Source of the DNA: Pseudisothecium myosuroides
Lineage: Eukaryota > Streptophyta > Bryopsida > Hypnales > Lembophyllaceae
Assembly: GCA_951799445.1 (NCBI GenBank)
Contig: OX637287.1
Coordinates: 38,593,724-38,657,723, forward strand
Length of the DNA: 64,000 bases
Reading direction: 5' to 3'
Shown: piece after piece, positions 34,664-46,339 of the stretch
Position numbering within the stretch: the first letter of the stretch is position 1
Layout of the letters: every line of letters starts with the position of its first letter
Translations under genes and position numbers: made by a program
The notes under the pieces: generated by a model
Told to the model about the DNA's origin: nothing
The model's input: the letters and a program-made list of their open reading frames with translations, nothing else
Databases searched by the model: none

Positions 34664-35704
34664 TAAGTCTACAATACTTTTTAGAAACAAAGGTAATTAA
34701 CACTTGAAGACATACAAGTTAATGGCAAATAGAAAACAACTAACAAACTTTGGAAATATTATCATAATAAAAAGAATTCAATATAAGCAAAATATATCCC
34801 TTGTGTACTAATAGGTACTAACTGATATATTATGATCTACGGATAGAATAGAATGTATATAGATAAGCGTATGGATCTACCACATTTTAGATACCAAGTG
34901 TATATGACTCAAAATAAAATAAAATAATTATCTCTAATGTATCAAACATGTCTCAATATTTATAAATCAATGCTATCATTGTAGCGCACCACTTTACAAT
35001 CTCTAATTAAATGATGATACAAGTGATATTTTTTATCTTCAAAAATCTTCACCTCTTTTCTCATTCATATGAGTCGTACATATTCATAAATCCTAGAGTA
35101 TTTTCCTATGCTACAAGGATTGACTAAATAGGAATGAAATCATGTTTCTCTTTCCAATGGTACCTTTTTTTTTCTATGCAATTTTTCTATTGTTGCCTCG
35201 TTTTTCATGCATATGCGTCACACATATTCTTAATTTCCACAATATTTCTTCATATTACAAAGATTGATTGAATAGGAACCAAGAATAGGAATAAAGAATC
35301 AAGTTTCTCGCTCAAAAGATATGTTTTTTCTTCTAATATGCAATTTTCATAGTATAATCCTTTTGTTGAACTTGTCAACATCATCTTATAATAAGATAAT
35401 CATTTTTGGTTGATACCATAAAGCAAGTACACTTGCAAGTACGGTACCATCACTAAATAGTTCTTTGCTCATGGCAATTAGCTTTAATACAAGAAATAAA
35501 TCATACAATGGCCTTTGAATCAATCATCATCAAATGTTTTCACTGCCACAAACATGTTTGTTTCAACATCCATATGGGAATTGAATGTTGACAAGGTATT
35601 CACGTTGATAGGATTGGATAGTCGGTTACTTTCTACGGCTCTCTCAAAGTTGAATCCTTTGTTTAACTTGCTCTCTACTTCCTCTTGTACTTGTATACTG
35701 TCTA
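34664..35704. repeat. AT-rich spacer block shared with 10.7-12.2 kb
   Basis: This is collinear with unit-1 sequence: AAATATTATCATAATAA, ATGATGATACAAGTGATATT, and the 'ccacaaacatgtttgtttcaacatc' region. Block order is conserved without the inverted copy seen at 9.1-9.8 kb. No gene is evident. Confidence 0.6.
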
Positions 35705-35707
35705 CGG

Positions 35708-36462
35708 ATCATTGCAAGAAATATCGTTTCTAATATTTTACTAGTCACAAAGTGAGTGACCATCTTGTCATCCACTATAACTTTTAAAGCAAAAGTCCAA
35801 TGAATATGAAATTTTTATTGGAGATGCATAACTTGATGATAACCAGATCCCTCATTTTTTAGAAATTAAAAAAAAATCATTTTATATTTAAAAATTATTT
35901 TTGTTAATTTCTCACAATATAAAGTTTAGGGGTTTTTACTTTGTCAGGAGTCGCCAAATTTAATGATCTAGAGCTGAAATTTTCATGGTCTATTTGCATA
36001 GTAGGAAAGCATATTCCTACCAAAGAAAATCTAAAAATATATTATTTTGTATCTTCCACATGAGTGCAAACAACACTCCCATTGCGCGCAATTTTTGAAC
36101 AATGAAGATGGTTCTAAGATCAATCTTTTGGTTAAATCTCATTACTATGAACTATTTCCAATGGCCAATTTTTAGTTTTAAAAAAAATTGCTTTTACTAT
36201 TTTTTACAAATTAAAATGTGAAACTATGGTGCAAGTACCTATTTTCTTGAGATTTTACACTTTTCAAGTTTTCCTATAGGCTTAGAGAATTTTTCTATGT
36301 TTTTCCTTCCAAGGGTACCTTCTTCTTAAAGGTGTCTACATTAAACATATTTTTCACATGTTTTTAAAATTGATTTTCTAATTTTAAAGTACTCTCGAAA
36401 GAAAAAATGAATATTGTGCAAAATGCTATGCTTTTTGAACAGTCTTTCTTGCAACGACCCCT
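35708..36462. mobile_element. Foldback-family relative without a second arm
   Basis: The left end GGATCATTGCAAGAAATATC and the right end GTCTTTCTTGCAACGACCCC (inverted) are diverged termini of the GGGTGATTGCAAGAAA family. The interior matches the outer FB-2 parts and single arms of FB-1 (GTAGGAAAGCATATTCCTAC, ATCTAAAAATATATTATTTT). It is non-coding. Confidence 0.5.
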
Positions 36463-36479
36463 ACTTTAATCAACTTGTA

Positions 36480-37189
36480 GACTTTATGTTATTAAAAATT
36501 GTAAAAACTAAGTTTGGAAATGAGTCCTATATGTTAGTTTTCATAAAAGTGGTCCAAATTTCCTACTAAATAATCTCATTAGAGGATTTTTGAGGCCTCC
36601 AAGAGACCACGAGTTATCTGGCCCTGGGAACTCTGGGAATGTGCTGGGAACAGTAATCTGACATGGTCACGCGAGTGCCACGTCAAAAAATAATAAAATA
36701 ATAAAAAATTTAATAAAAAATTTCAAATATATATATATATATTTAAATTTTTTTAAATTTTTTTAATAATATTTTATTTTTAATTTTTAATTTTTTAATT
36801 TTTTAATTACTTTTTATATTCTGGCTGTTCCCAGCTGCGGGAACAGCCCTGAAACGGCCCTCTGCAGCCCTCAAATTTCTTCTAATGTGACTATTCATAA
36901 CTTTCACATCACTAGTTCAAGTGGAATGAATAAAACCTTTTGATGTAGACAAAGATGTATTCTAAGAAGAATTTTTTTAAATATATTTAATTTTTCACTA
37001 CCTAAGCTCAACATTATCAGCTGTGCATAGGAAAGCATAACTTTATCTCATAGACATCAAATTGAATAAAAATGATATTCCCAAAAATCTAATGTACTAG
37101 AAAGAAATTCAAATAACTACAATAAAATCTTAGGCTTAGAAAATTGTCCCCAAACCCATTCCAAAACTTTGAACCTTTAGGGTTAAACT
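36480..37189. repeat. Spacer block T, copy 2, with inserted AT-rich element
   Basis: Block T resumes on either side of a ~290-base insertion (about 36,592-36,880). The insertion has GC-rich ends with short inverted pieces (CTGGGAACAG versus CTGTTCCCAG; TTTTGAGGCCT versus its counterpart AGCCCTCAAA) and a core of almost pure A/T. The TTAA at 37,183-37,186 is the empty target site for TT-1. Confidence 0.5.
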
Positions 37190-38440
37190 GTGAATAATAT
37201 AATTCAGAATGCAGCAATTTTGTTAATAACACAGTCAGTTGAATACATAGGTCAAATTAATAAAAACTGAAGAAGGAAATACATGCGATTTGAGCTGCTC
37301 CTTGTAAGAGTGCCTACTGAAATTCAAAAATGGAGCCCACTTTCAATTGCCTGGGCATTTGCGGACCCATTCAGACATTCAGTTTGGAGTTCACACATGA
37401 CAATGAGCATGGAATACCTCACGCTGGTCCTCAAACTTCCGCGAAACCAGCAGATCACTCGCACATCACCCTCCCAAGCGCGCTGGCCCTAGCTTGAATT
37501 GATCTCCAACTGACGATACCGTCCTGTTTGGTGCCAGCAGTACGTGACCTGAAGACGACACGACCGGCTCACGAGCAACAGGCCGCTGCAAGCCGCATGC
37601 GCAATTATCCTTCCTGCAGTTGATTGTAAGTTGCCAAATTTCCCCATTCATTTGATGACTGTATGTACCCGTACTCTGATCATGAATTGAACCTGTCGTC
37701 CACCAGACAAGTCGATTTCGAAGCTCACTTTGAATCTCAGTACTGTTCCAAAGCCACTACTGATCAATACATGTGTCTGGGCAAAGAAGAAGGATTCAAT
37801 TCGGGCTGAACATCTCTGTCACCACGGGCCTAAAGTGGGAGGGGCCATGGAGTTTGGTTGAAGACGGAGTCACTTCCTTCTTGGACTGCACAAACGATCG
37901 ATCGAGGGCCATGCTGCACTCCATGATTTGAGTTCACTTGCACTTGGGATCAAATGAGACTGAACATGCTTGACGTAAGTTGCCGGGACCCTCGCTCTTC
38001 GAACGGTCCCAAGTTCCGTTGGTCCCATGCGGTGGTGGGGGTGAGAAAACACACTCGGATGGATCACTCTGGAAAGTCAAGGGGGTGAAGCTTCACTCTG
38101 GAAATAAATACCGGGGAGGGTAACGCCTCCCCGTTCTTCCTGTGGGATGGTCTGCATCATTGCCACAGCTGCAGATTATCTTTATCTAGATAACCTTCAA
38201 GAGTTGGGATGGGATGGGAGGCTTCTTAAGGCGGTTCTCTTCACGGTTGGAAACTTGATGTACTCATGTACAGTACGTAGACCAATGGAAATGAGGATTG
38301 GAAGATTCATAATAGGTCCAATTGGTTGTGTGGACCATTTCAATGGTTTCCGTAGAACTCACATAGTGCAAGGTTTTTCTTATTCAAACTTTAACCTGTA
38401 ATAACAAATTCTTTAACTCTATCCAAGATTCCAAGTTGTG
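37190..38440. repeat. Module C, copy 2
   Basis: This is collinear with 17,703-18,890. It shares AGCAGTACGTGACCTGAAGACG-type text, GCACAAACGATCGATCGAGG and GATAACCTTCAAGAGTTGGG. It includes a copy-specific patch (about 38,065-38,145, with ACCGGGGAGGGTAACGCCTC). Open frames are not conserved with copy 1. Confidence 0.55.
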
Positions 38441-39356
38441 CAACAAAGTTTTTTTGCACACGGATTTTTAAAAATAGTATCAATTTGAGTTGTGAATCAT
38501 TGAATAATGTTATGGAAGTTTGACAATGCAACTTGGAGCCCCATGGCCCACATTTCATGCAACCAAATGGTAGCGGTAGCCCACAACAAAAGTTAGATTT
38601 CAAGAACGTTGATGATTGGGCATTCAGAAAAAACAACTAGAATATCTATCAAGGATTCATTATCACTATTTTTACTAGTTTTCTCTTGGAATATTGTGGG
38701 CCATTGCAAGAGTCCTAAGCTATATATTGTTTATGCATTTTGATGTTGATTTTTTGCATGAGTATAGAGTATTTTTAATTTTTTGAATGCCACTTAAATT
38801 CCCCTTAATTTTGAAGTTTTTAATTGGACAACTTTGATACAAGAAATGAAATCTTTGGTGGTTGAAAATTACATTGCCTAAAGAATTGTGCAACTTCAAA
38901 TACTTGTAATATTTTGATATGTCAAATTAATCAAGTTAATTTTTTAAAGATTTGGTTTGAAATGATGTCACATTTAACTACTTTTGGACTATTAAGTGAA
39001 TTCTAGACAATGTACTTCAAGATCTCCAAATGACCAGATGATTATCTCTCGATCGATGTTTGTATACATCTCTTGATGTTTTGTATAGATCTTCCGATGT
39101 TTTGTGTAGATTTCTTGATGCATTTGGAGATCTCTAAATGATTATTTCTTGATGTTAATTTTTAGACTTTCAAAAGTCCAGAAGTAGTTAAATATGGCAT
39201 AATTGACTATAATACTAGGTTGTATTATTAATTATTCAAAAAACAAGACAAGATTAAATCATTAAAAATGTTCATGTTTAACTGAAAGGCTCAATTTTAC
39301 AAAATATATTATTTTCAAGACATCTGTCAATTTGATTGAGTCCAATTGACTATCTA
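38441..39356. repeat. Block D, copy 2
   Basis: This is collinear with 20,714-21,340 and 45,500-46,180. At about 38,480 the sequence runs ATCAATTTGAGTTGTGAATC, the site without FB-2. A small cluster of GATGTTTTGTATAGATCTTC-like repeats lies at 39,050-39,125. Confidence 0.5.
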
Positions 39357-40835
39357 TTGAGAATTGTCACGCAACCTATTTCCTCCTCCCCCCCTAAAAA
39401 AAAGTGAAAAATCAACAGTTGTCGAATGAGATTAAAAAAACCTAAGACTACCCTCAACTGCCGTGCGATGTGAATTAAAAAAATAACAGGCATGCAATTT
39501 GAAAAAAAAACAATAACCACTTCAAAAAATCAATAGCCTTGTGATTCAAAAAGAAAACTATCTCTTGAGAATTGCATGGCAACCTTTTCCTTCCTTCCTC
39601 CACCAAGTGAAAAATTAGTAGCCGTCGAATGAGATTAAAAAAAGTTTGAAACCACCCTCCGCTACTGTGTATTGTGAATAAATAAATAAAAAATTGTAGT
39701 TAAAGTCGTTGGCCGTCCAAAGGCATGAATGGAAAATTATAAAAAATAAAATGTCATTAAAGTTGTTGGCCATCCAGAGTTGTTGAAGCGTAGAAATGAA
39801 GCATTGAAGTGATTTTAGGGTTCTTACTTTCCTTTACCGGATTCAAATTTCTGGAGAGAGGTTTGGATCTTGCTTGCAAGTGCAATTATATTTGGATGCC
39901 GGTCTCTAGTAATTTTGTGTCAATTCTCATGGTTGCCAGATTGGTGTGAGATTGATATTCGTCATGGTGCGCACAAATTATTTCAAGTATTCTTTAGCTT
40001 CACTATCCTTGCCAGAATTATACATTACAATTGACTTTTAAAAATGTAATTGGTTGTAGAGAAATAAATGAATCTAAATTTATTGAAGGATTTTTATTAA
40101 ATTTTTGTATAATTAATTGTGAAGAATAAATTCAAATTAGTTCATTTTAGACAATGAATTCAAATTAATTCATTTCAAAGAATGAATTCAATTTAGAGAA
40201 TGAATTCAAATGGATTCAATTCGCAGAATGAATTCAAATGAATTCACAGAATGAATTCAAATGAATTCATTTGAGAGAATGAATTCAAATGAATTCATTT
40301 GAGAGAATGAATTCAAATGAATTCATTTGAGAGAATGAACTCAAATTAATTCAGTTCAAAGCATGAACTCAAATTAATTTAGTTTAAAGAATGAATTCAA
40401 AGTAATTCATTTCAAAGAGTGAATTCAAAGTAATTTAGTTCAAAGAATGAATTCAAATTAATTCATTTGAGAAAACTTTAGCAACACGAGGAGACAAAGA
40501 AAGAGAAGGAGACATGAGATTAAAGAAAAAAATGTTGAAGAGATTAGATTTTAGGATTGAATATAAAAGTTTTACATGAAATGAAAAAATGAGAAATTGA
40601 ATTTTTTAATGTAATTTAGGGTTTGATGCACAAAAAAAGCAATTGAGGAGGAAGGAAGTGAATTAGGAGAGTGAGTGTTTCAATGTAGGGAATTGGAAAT
40701 GATTTGTTTTCAATGGCTACATGCCATGTGTACAAAAATTATTCATTGACTACTCTACTAATAGGCTTGTACATGGTTTTACACTATCACCTCAAAATAG
40801 GCAATGCCTGCCTAAACATAGGCATATACTTTATA
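39357..40835. other. ~1.5-kb insertion with tandem repeats
   Basis: Block-D copies at 21,340 and 46,185 lack this segment. It begins with two direct copies of a ~215-base sequence (GAGAATTGTCACGCAACC at 39,359 and GAGAATTGCATGGCAACC at 39,574, each followed by CGAATGAGATTAAAAAAA). A GC-moderate stretch follows (39,780-40,020), then the minisatellite at 40,125-40,470. No coding frame or transposon termini are evident. Confidence 0.5.
40125..40470. repeat. Minisatellite, ~28-bp unit
   Basis: About a dozen imperfect units based on GAATTCAAATGAATTCATTT followed by GAGAGAAT lie in tandem, giving many EcoRI sites. The central units (40,255-40,340) are almost identical and the outer ones more diverged, as expected for an array that grows from the middle. 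Confidence 0.85.
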
Positions 40836-41789
40836 GTTTATAAAAGTTTAGTTCTATTGCACTTTGAAAATTTGAAAAACTATAAAACTCAAAGTTTATA
40901 TTATAGATAATCTAAAATTAAGTTTTTATAAAGATTACATTAATTGTTCATTTATAATTTTAAAGAATATTTATAATCATAATTATTTAATTGAAAATTT
41001 AGAAATAAATCTAATATACAAACATTCATTGAATAAATTTATACAATGATGTAAAATATGCCATTTTCATAAAATTATTTATCATAGTTGTATTTTAGCC
41101 CCCTCAAAAGATACAGATAATCATGTGTATTTTTTTTTAAACCTTTCTTAAGTTTAAATCTTTATAATGGCTAATTTTGTTGAAAATCTATGAAAAAATA
41201 ATTTTCATTTGTCTAAAAATTACAATTAAATAACTAGTTACAAATACAAAATTGAAGGAAAAATAAAATTTAGGAAAAAATGTGGCATCATTTCAAAAAT
41301 AAAATGGAAAAGAAACTTGTCAATTCTAATGGTGAGATTGTCCTACCATGTAGTCTACACCTTATAGACATTTATGTTTCTAGAAATTGCAAAAACTAAG
41401 GTTGGAAATGAATCTTGTATGTTATTTTTCATGAAATTATCCAAATTGCTTGCTAAATGCCTAAACAAGTAAACAAGGCTAATTATAACTTTCACATCAC
41501 TAAATTAAGTTGAATGAATAAAAACTTTTGATATAGACAAAATATATTTTGAGAGGAAAAAAGTTTAAAGTTAAAATTTTTGCTATCCAAACTCAACAAT
41601 CACGTTGTGCACAAGAAGGCCTAACTTTGTATAATAGGCATCAAATTGAATAAAAAAGATATTCCCAAAAATCTAATACATCCCCTAACCTACCAAAAAG
41701 AAATTAAGAAAACTGCAATAAAATTTGTCCGAAACCCTAAGAAAACCATTTCAAGACTTTGAACCTTTAGGGGATAAACTGTGGATAAT
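40836..41789. repeat. Block-D tail, AT-rich spacer and block T copy 3
   Basis: Bases 40,836-40,925 finish block D (AAACTATAAAACTCAAAG). Bases 40,955-41,160 match 12,380-12,520 (CAAACATTCATTGAATAAAT, TTTTAGCCCCCTCAAAA). Bases 41,170-41,789 are block T, with the region around 41,774 being an empty (diverged) TTAA target. No gene is evident. Confidence 0.5.
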
Positions 41790-42427
41790 ATAATTCAGAA
41801 TGCATCAATTTTTTTATTAACACAATCAGTGAAATACATAGGTCGAATTAATTATAAATAAAGGGGCAAACATACGATTTAAGCTCCTGCCTTCAAATTT
41901 ATCCACCGGCTTTCATTTGGGCGTTTGTGGGTAACCCATGCAGTCAGTTGGGAGTTCACGCATGAGAATCAGCATCCTACCTCACGCTGGTCCTCAAGCT
42001 TTCGCGAAATCAGCAGATCACCTGCAAATCACCCTCGCGTGCTGGCCAAAGTAGCTTGAATTGCTCTGCAAACTGAGGAGTCGTCCTGTTTGCTGCCAAC
42101 AGTGACGTACCTGAAGGCGACGTAACCGGCTCACGAGCAAGAGGCCGTTGCAAGCCGCATGCTGCACAATTATCCTCCATGCAGTTGATTGTAAGTTGCC
42201 AAACTTCCTCATTCATTCATTTGATCGATGACTGTATGTACCCGTACTCTGATCATGAATTGAACCTGTCTTCCACCAGACAAGTCGATTTCGAAGCTCA
42301 CTTCGAATCTCAGTACTGCTCCAAAGCCACTACAGTACTGATCAATACATGTGTAGACTGGGCGAAGAAGAAGGATTCAATTCGGGCTGAACATCTCTGT
42401 CACCACGGGCCTAAAGTGGAAGGGGCC
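41790..42427. repeat. Module C, copy 3 (3' truncated)
   Basis: This matches copy 2 closely (GTACCCGTACTCTGATCATG, ACAAGTCGATTTCGAAGCTC) and stops at about 42,427 after AAGTGGAAGGGGCC. There it joins the right half of a TTAA-type element in the middle of its sequence, so a recombination or deletion breakpoint lies here. Confidence 0.6.
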
Positions 42428-43000
42428 ACCGTCTTTTGCTCTCAAAATTTTCCAAAATTTTCCAATAAAAATATAAATATAAATGATACAAATTGTTTTT
42501 GAGAATATTCTCACCATAATTGGAATTAAGAATTTTCAATTTCTTGTGGAAGTTATGAGCAGATTACTTTTTTCTTTCATTCAATACTACTTTTTCATTT
42601 TACAATTTTTTTAAAGATGAATATGAAAGTAGTTTTGGATAAATAATTCTACATATGTTTTCAACTCATTTTCCAACATATTGACTAAAATGCACAAGTT
42701 ATAGGACAAAATTATGTGATTTTTTCTAAAAATGTTGAAATACATAACTTCACTTTTTAGATGGGCTACAAAAACCTACATTCTGAAGTTTAGGCACATT
42801 GAACTTGCAATCGGTGGGGATATTCATTGTGAAATTTTGGAACAATGTACTTGAATAGGTTGTTCAAAGGATCTTGCGGTTGGATTTGTTAAAATGTAAA
42901 TATTGATGTCTTTGATGACGATTTCGACCTTATTTTAGGGACAAGTATTTTGAAGCAATTTTGGTCCTTTAAACATGTTGGTCCTTAGGGGATTAAACTG
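42428..43000. mobile_element. TTAA-type element TT-1 relative, right part
   Basis: This is collinear with 15,030-16,525 minus the nested TT-2: GTCTTTTGCTCTCAA at the start, ATAGGTTGTTCAAAGGATC in the middle, and terminus GGTCCTTAGGGGATTAA ending at about 42,996. It supplies the empty site for TT-2. The left terminus is lost at the junction with module C. Confidence 0.65.
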
Positions 43001-43046
43001 TGAATAATATAATTCAGAAATCATCAATTCTTTTAATAACACAACT

Positions 43047-43242
43047 ATGGGCAATTTCATTAAAATGGCGGTATTTCAAGTGTCACTTTGATGGTGTGCC
43101 ATTTTCACCATTTAGGATAGGTATAGATTTTAGAATGGCCGTTTTGAACCATCTAAGATAGGTACAAATTTCAAATGGCCATTCTGAACTGTTTTTATGC
43201 CATTATAAAATAATGTCGCCATTTTAATGAAATTGCCCATAA
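43047..43242. mobile_element. MITE family M, copy 4
   Basis: The ends are ATGGGCAATTTCATTAAAAT and its inverse, with AACT on both sides (ACAACT..element..AACTTTT), a 4-bp target duplication. The interior matches 21,341-21,535. Confidence 0.8.
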
Positions 43243-43264
43243 CTTTTTTAATAACACAACCAAA

Positions 43265-43426
43265 TTGGTCAATTTCATTAAAATGGCGGTATTCCATTAT
43301 AATGGCACAACATTCTATTAAAATGGCACTGAATTTGTCAAAGATAACACTGCATTCCATTAAAATGGCATAGAATGTGTTACAAATGGCAAAATAATAC
43401 CGCCATTTTAACAAAATTGACCATCA
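43265..43426. mobile_element. MITE family M, diverged short copy
   Basis: Ends are TTGGTCAATTTCATTAAAAT and, inverted, CATTTTAACAAAATTGACCA. The interior carries repeated ATTAAAATGGCA words in place of the usual middle. It lies 22 bases from copy 4, so two family members inserted side by side. Confidence 0.7.
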
Positions 43427-43433
43427 ATGAAAT

Positions 43434-44175
43434 ATAAAGGTGAAATTAATCATAAAAAGAGGCAAACACGCAGTATAAGGCTATAAGCTCCTAGTAAGAG
43501 TGTCTACAAATTCATTGATGGAGCCCACTTTCAATTTGGGCATTTGTGTTTATCCATTCAGTTGGGAGTTCATACATGAGAATGAGCGTCGTACAGCTCC
43601 TGCTGGTCCGCAAACTGTCTTCCGCGAAATCAGCGAATCACCCGCAAAGGATTCTCCAGTGCTGGCCCTCGTTAGCATGAAATGCCCTCCAACTGAAGAA
43701 TCGTCCTGTTCGGTGCCAGCAGTGACCTGAGGACGACATAACAGGCTCACGAGCAACAGGTTGCAGCACCATGCACAATTATCCCTGAGTTGTAGCCAAA
43801 CTGCCTTCCTCATGCATGTACGCGTACACGGAATTGAACGTGCCTTCCGATATATATATACAGGTCTTCTGAATTAATTTCACTGTTCCAAAGACTGATC
43901 GATGTGTCTGGGCGAAGAAGAATTCAACTCGTGCTACACCTCTGTCACCACGGGCCCAAAGTGGCCATCGTTTGGTTGAAGACGGAGACATTTCCTTCTT
44001 GGACTGGACAAACGATCGATAGGGGGCCACGCTGCACTCCATGATTTGAGTTCACTTGCACTTGGGATCAAATGAGACAGAGAATGGTTGATATACGTAA
44101 GTTGCCGGGACCCTCTTCGAACGGTCCCATGTGGTGTGAAGGTGAGGAAAACACACTTGGATGGATGGTCTGGAA
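43434..44175. repeat. Module C, copy 4
   Basis: This is collinear with 17,740-18,525 (GCTCCTAGTAAGAGTGTCTA, GATTCTCCAGTGCTGGCCCT, GACTGATCGATGTGTCTGGG). It breaks off after GGATGGTCTG at 44,171. The following ~770 bases are unique, after which part of module C starts again at 44,950. Confidence 0.6.
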
Positions 44176-44949
44176 TCTCGCAATCGAATGAACCGAATGA
44201 TCTCTGTTTTGGCCTGCGTCAAGTGTTGTTGTCTGACTTGTAGACAATCGGCAAGGTGCCAATTACTAAACAGACTGTACATGCTCACTACAACTCACAC
44301 CTGTGGCTCATGAGACACGTTAACCTATTCCGAGCTGCACGTTGTCCATGGCAGCAACTGGTTGTGGCCTATTGCCCACAAGGATGTAGCAGGTCGCCCG
44401 GTCACGGTCGACAGGCGCATACCTTGAAATCGCAAATCATGGAGCGTTAATTCCTGTTGTGGTCCCAAAAATTCATTGGGCATGTGAACGTTGTGATCTT
44501 CTCTGTACCCTCCACATTTCTCCCCAAAATAAATCACAAAGAACTGAAATACATGCTCATCAAATCTCCATACACTGCAAAATGTTCGGCAAAGCTTGAC
44601 AGCTAGTTGTGAAAGATCAAATGTTAAAATCTGAAAATCTACTCTTCTGAAACTAGAGCAGATCAAAGCATCTATTGAAAATTCAAGGCAACAATCAATT
44701 GTAACTGTAAATTGAACTCGTTCAGCAAAAAAAGGCAACACATGCAATATGATCGTCGAGCTGATTGATGAGCTTCCTGAGCGAGCATTGGGGCCGAATC
44801 TGGGCGGTGAGGGATTAATTGGCGAAATTTCTTTGGCGCGGTTCAGTCCGCTCGGCCGGAAACCACAATCTATACCATCCACAATGTTTGGCCTGAAATT
44901 AGACCTCTAGCTGTGAAGATACATGTCACCATTGGAATATCGCCAATTT
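44176..44949 (-). other. Unique segment with a 185-codon minus frame
   Basis: This segment is absent from the other C modules. The minus strand has an open frame from 44,882 to 44,325. An upstream ATTTCAG|GCC acceptor-like context lies at about 44,905, and a proline/serine-rich start reads SPINPSPPRFGPNARSGSSS. I recognise no domain. It may be an exon carried in from elsewhere or a chance frame. Confidence 0.3.
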
Positions 44950-45500
44950 AACCAAATTCATGATTGATGAGTCTGGGTGAAGAAGAAGGATTCAATTCGG
45001 GCTGAACATCTCTGTCTGTCACAGTGTCACCACGGGCCTAAAGTGGGAGGGGCCATGGAGTTTGGTTGAAGACGGAGACATTTCCTTCTTGGACTGCACA
45101 AACGATCGATAGAGGGCCTTGCTGCACTCCATGATTTAACTTCACTTGCAGTTGGGATCAAATGCGACTGAACATGCTTGACGTAAGTTGCCGGTAACCT
45201 CTTCGAACGGTCCCAAGTTCCGTCCGTCCCACGGCATGGTGGGAATGAGAAAACACACTTGGATAGATGGTCTGCATCAATGCCACAGCTACAGATTATC
45301 TTTATCTAGATAACCTTCAAGATCGTTTAGATAACCTTCAAGAGTTGGGATGGGATGGGAGGCTTCTTAAGGCGGTTTTCTTCACAGATGGAATTTCACA
45401 GTAGGTCCAATTGGTTGTACGGATCATTTCTATTTTTTTCCTAGAGCTCACACAGTGCAAGTTTTTTTATTTAAAGTTTAACCCATATAAGCAAAAACTT
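44950..45500. repeat. Module C, copy 5 (3' half)
   Basis: It begins within module C at GAGTCTGGGTGAAGAAGAAG and continues through GATAACCTTCAAGATCGTTT and GATAACCTTCAAGAGTTGGG as in copy 1. It overlaps the content of copy 4, so C sequence from the GAAGAAGAA word to the GGATGGTCTG word is duplicated around the unique segment. Confidence 0.6.
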
Positions 45501-46339
45501 TTAAGTTTTAACTCCATCCAAGTTGTGCAACAAAGTCTTTTTGCATAGAGTTTTTTTTAGACTGTATCAATCTAAATTGTGAGTCATTGTGAGCAATAAG
45601 AAGTTTAAGGAAGTTTGACAATGCAACTTGGAGCTCCATGGCTGACATTTCATATGACAAATGATAAGTAGCCCAGTACGAAAGCTAGATTTCAAGAATG
45701 CTAATGGATAATAAAAAAATAGTAGGTTGTTTATCATAGATTTTGCATTGTCACTAGATTTAGTAATTTTTTCTTGAAATATAGTGTGGGTCATTGCAAG
45801 GGTCCTAAGCTAAGTAAAGTTTGTATTTTTTGGTGTTGATTTTTTGGAGTACTTTTTGAATTTTACTTAAATTCTCCTAGATTTGAGGTCTTGGTTGGAC
45901 AATTTTGATACAAGAAATGAAAACTTTGATAATTGAAAATTAAAAATGACATTGCCTATAGAATTGTCAATTGTGCAACTTCAAATACTTGTAATTTTTT
46001 GGTAAGCCAGCCCAATTACGTTGACTTTTTTCAAATTTGGTTAGAGCTTAGAAATTGATCCCAATATGACAACACTATATTGCTTATTCAAAAAACATGC
46101 TTGTCTCCTTGACAAGCTCAATTAATTTTTTTTTCCAGGACATCTGATATACGGTGCACTTGATTGAGTCCAACTAACAATATATAGTTTGAAAAAAATT
46201 TAGTTCTATTACACTTTGCAAATTTGAAAAACTATAAAATTCAAAAAATTTATTATAGATAATCTATGATTAAAAATTCTAAACTGCATGATGGCAACTA
46301 AATTATATTTATCATGTAACTTCATCCATCTTACTTTTA
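45501..46339. repeat. Block D, copy 3
   Basis: This is collinear with 20,714-21,620 without MITE or foldback insertions (AATGCAACTTGGAGCTCCAT, GACAATTTTGATACAAGAAA, AAACTATAAAATTC). No conserved open frame is evident. Confidence 0.5.
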
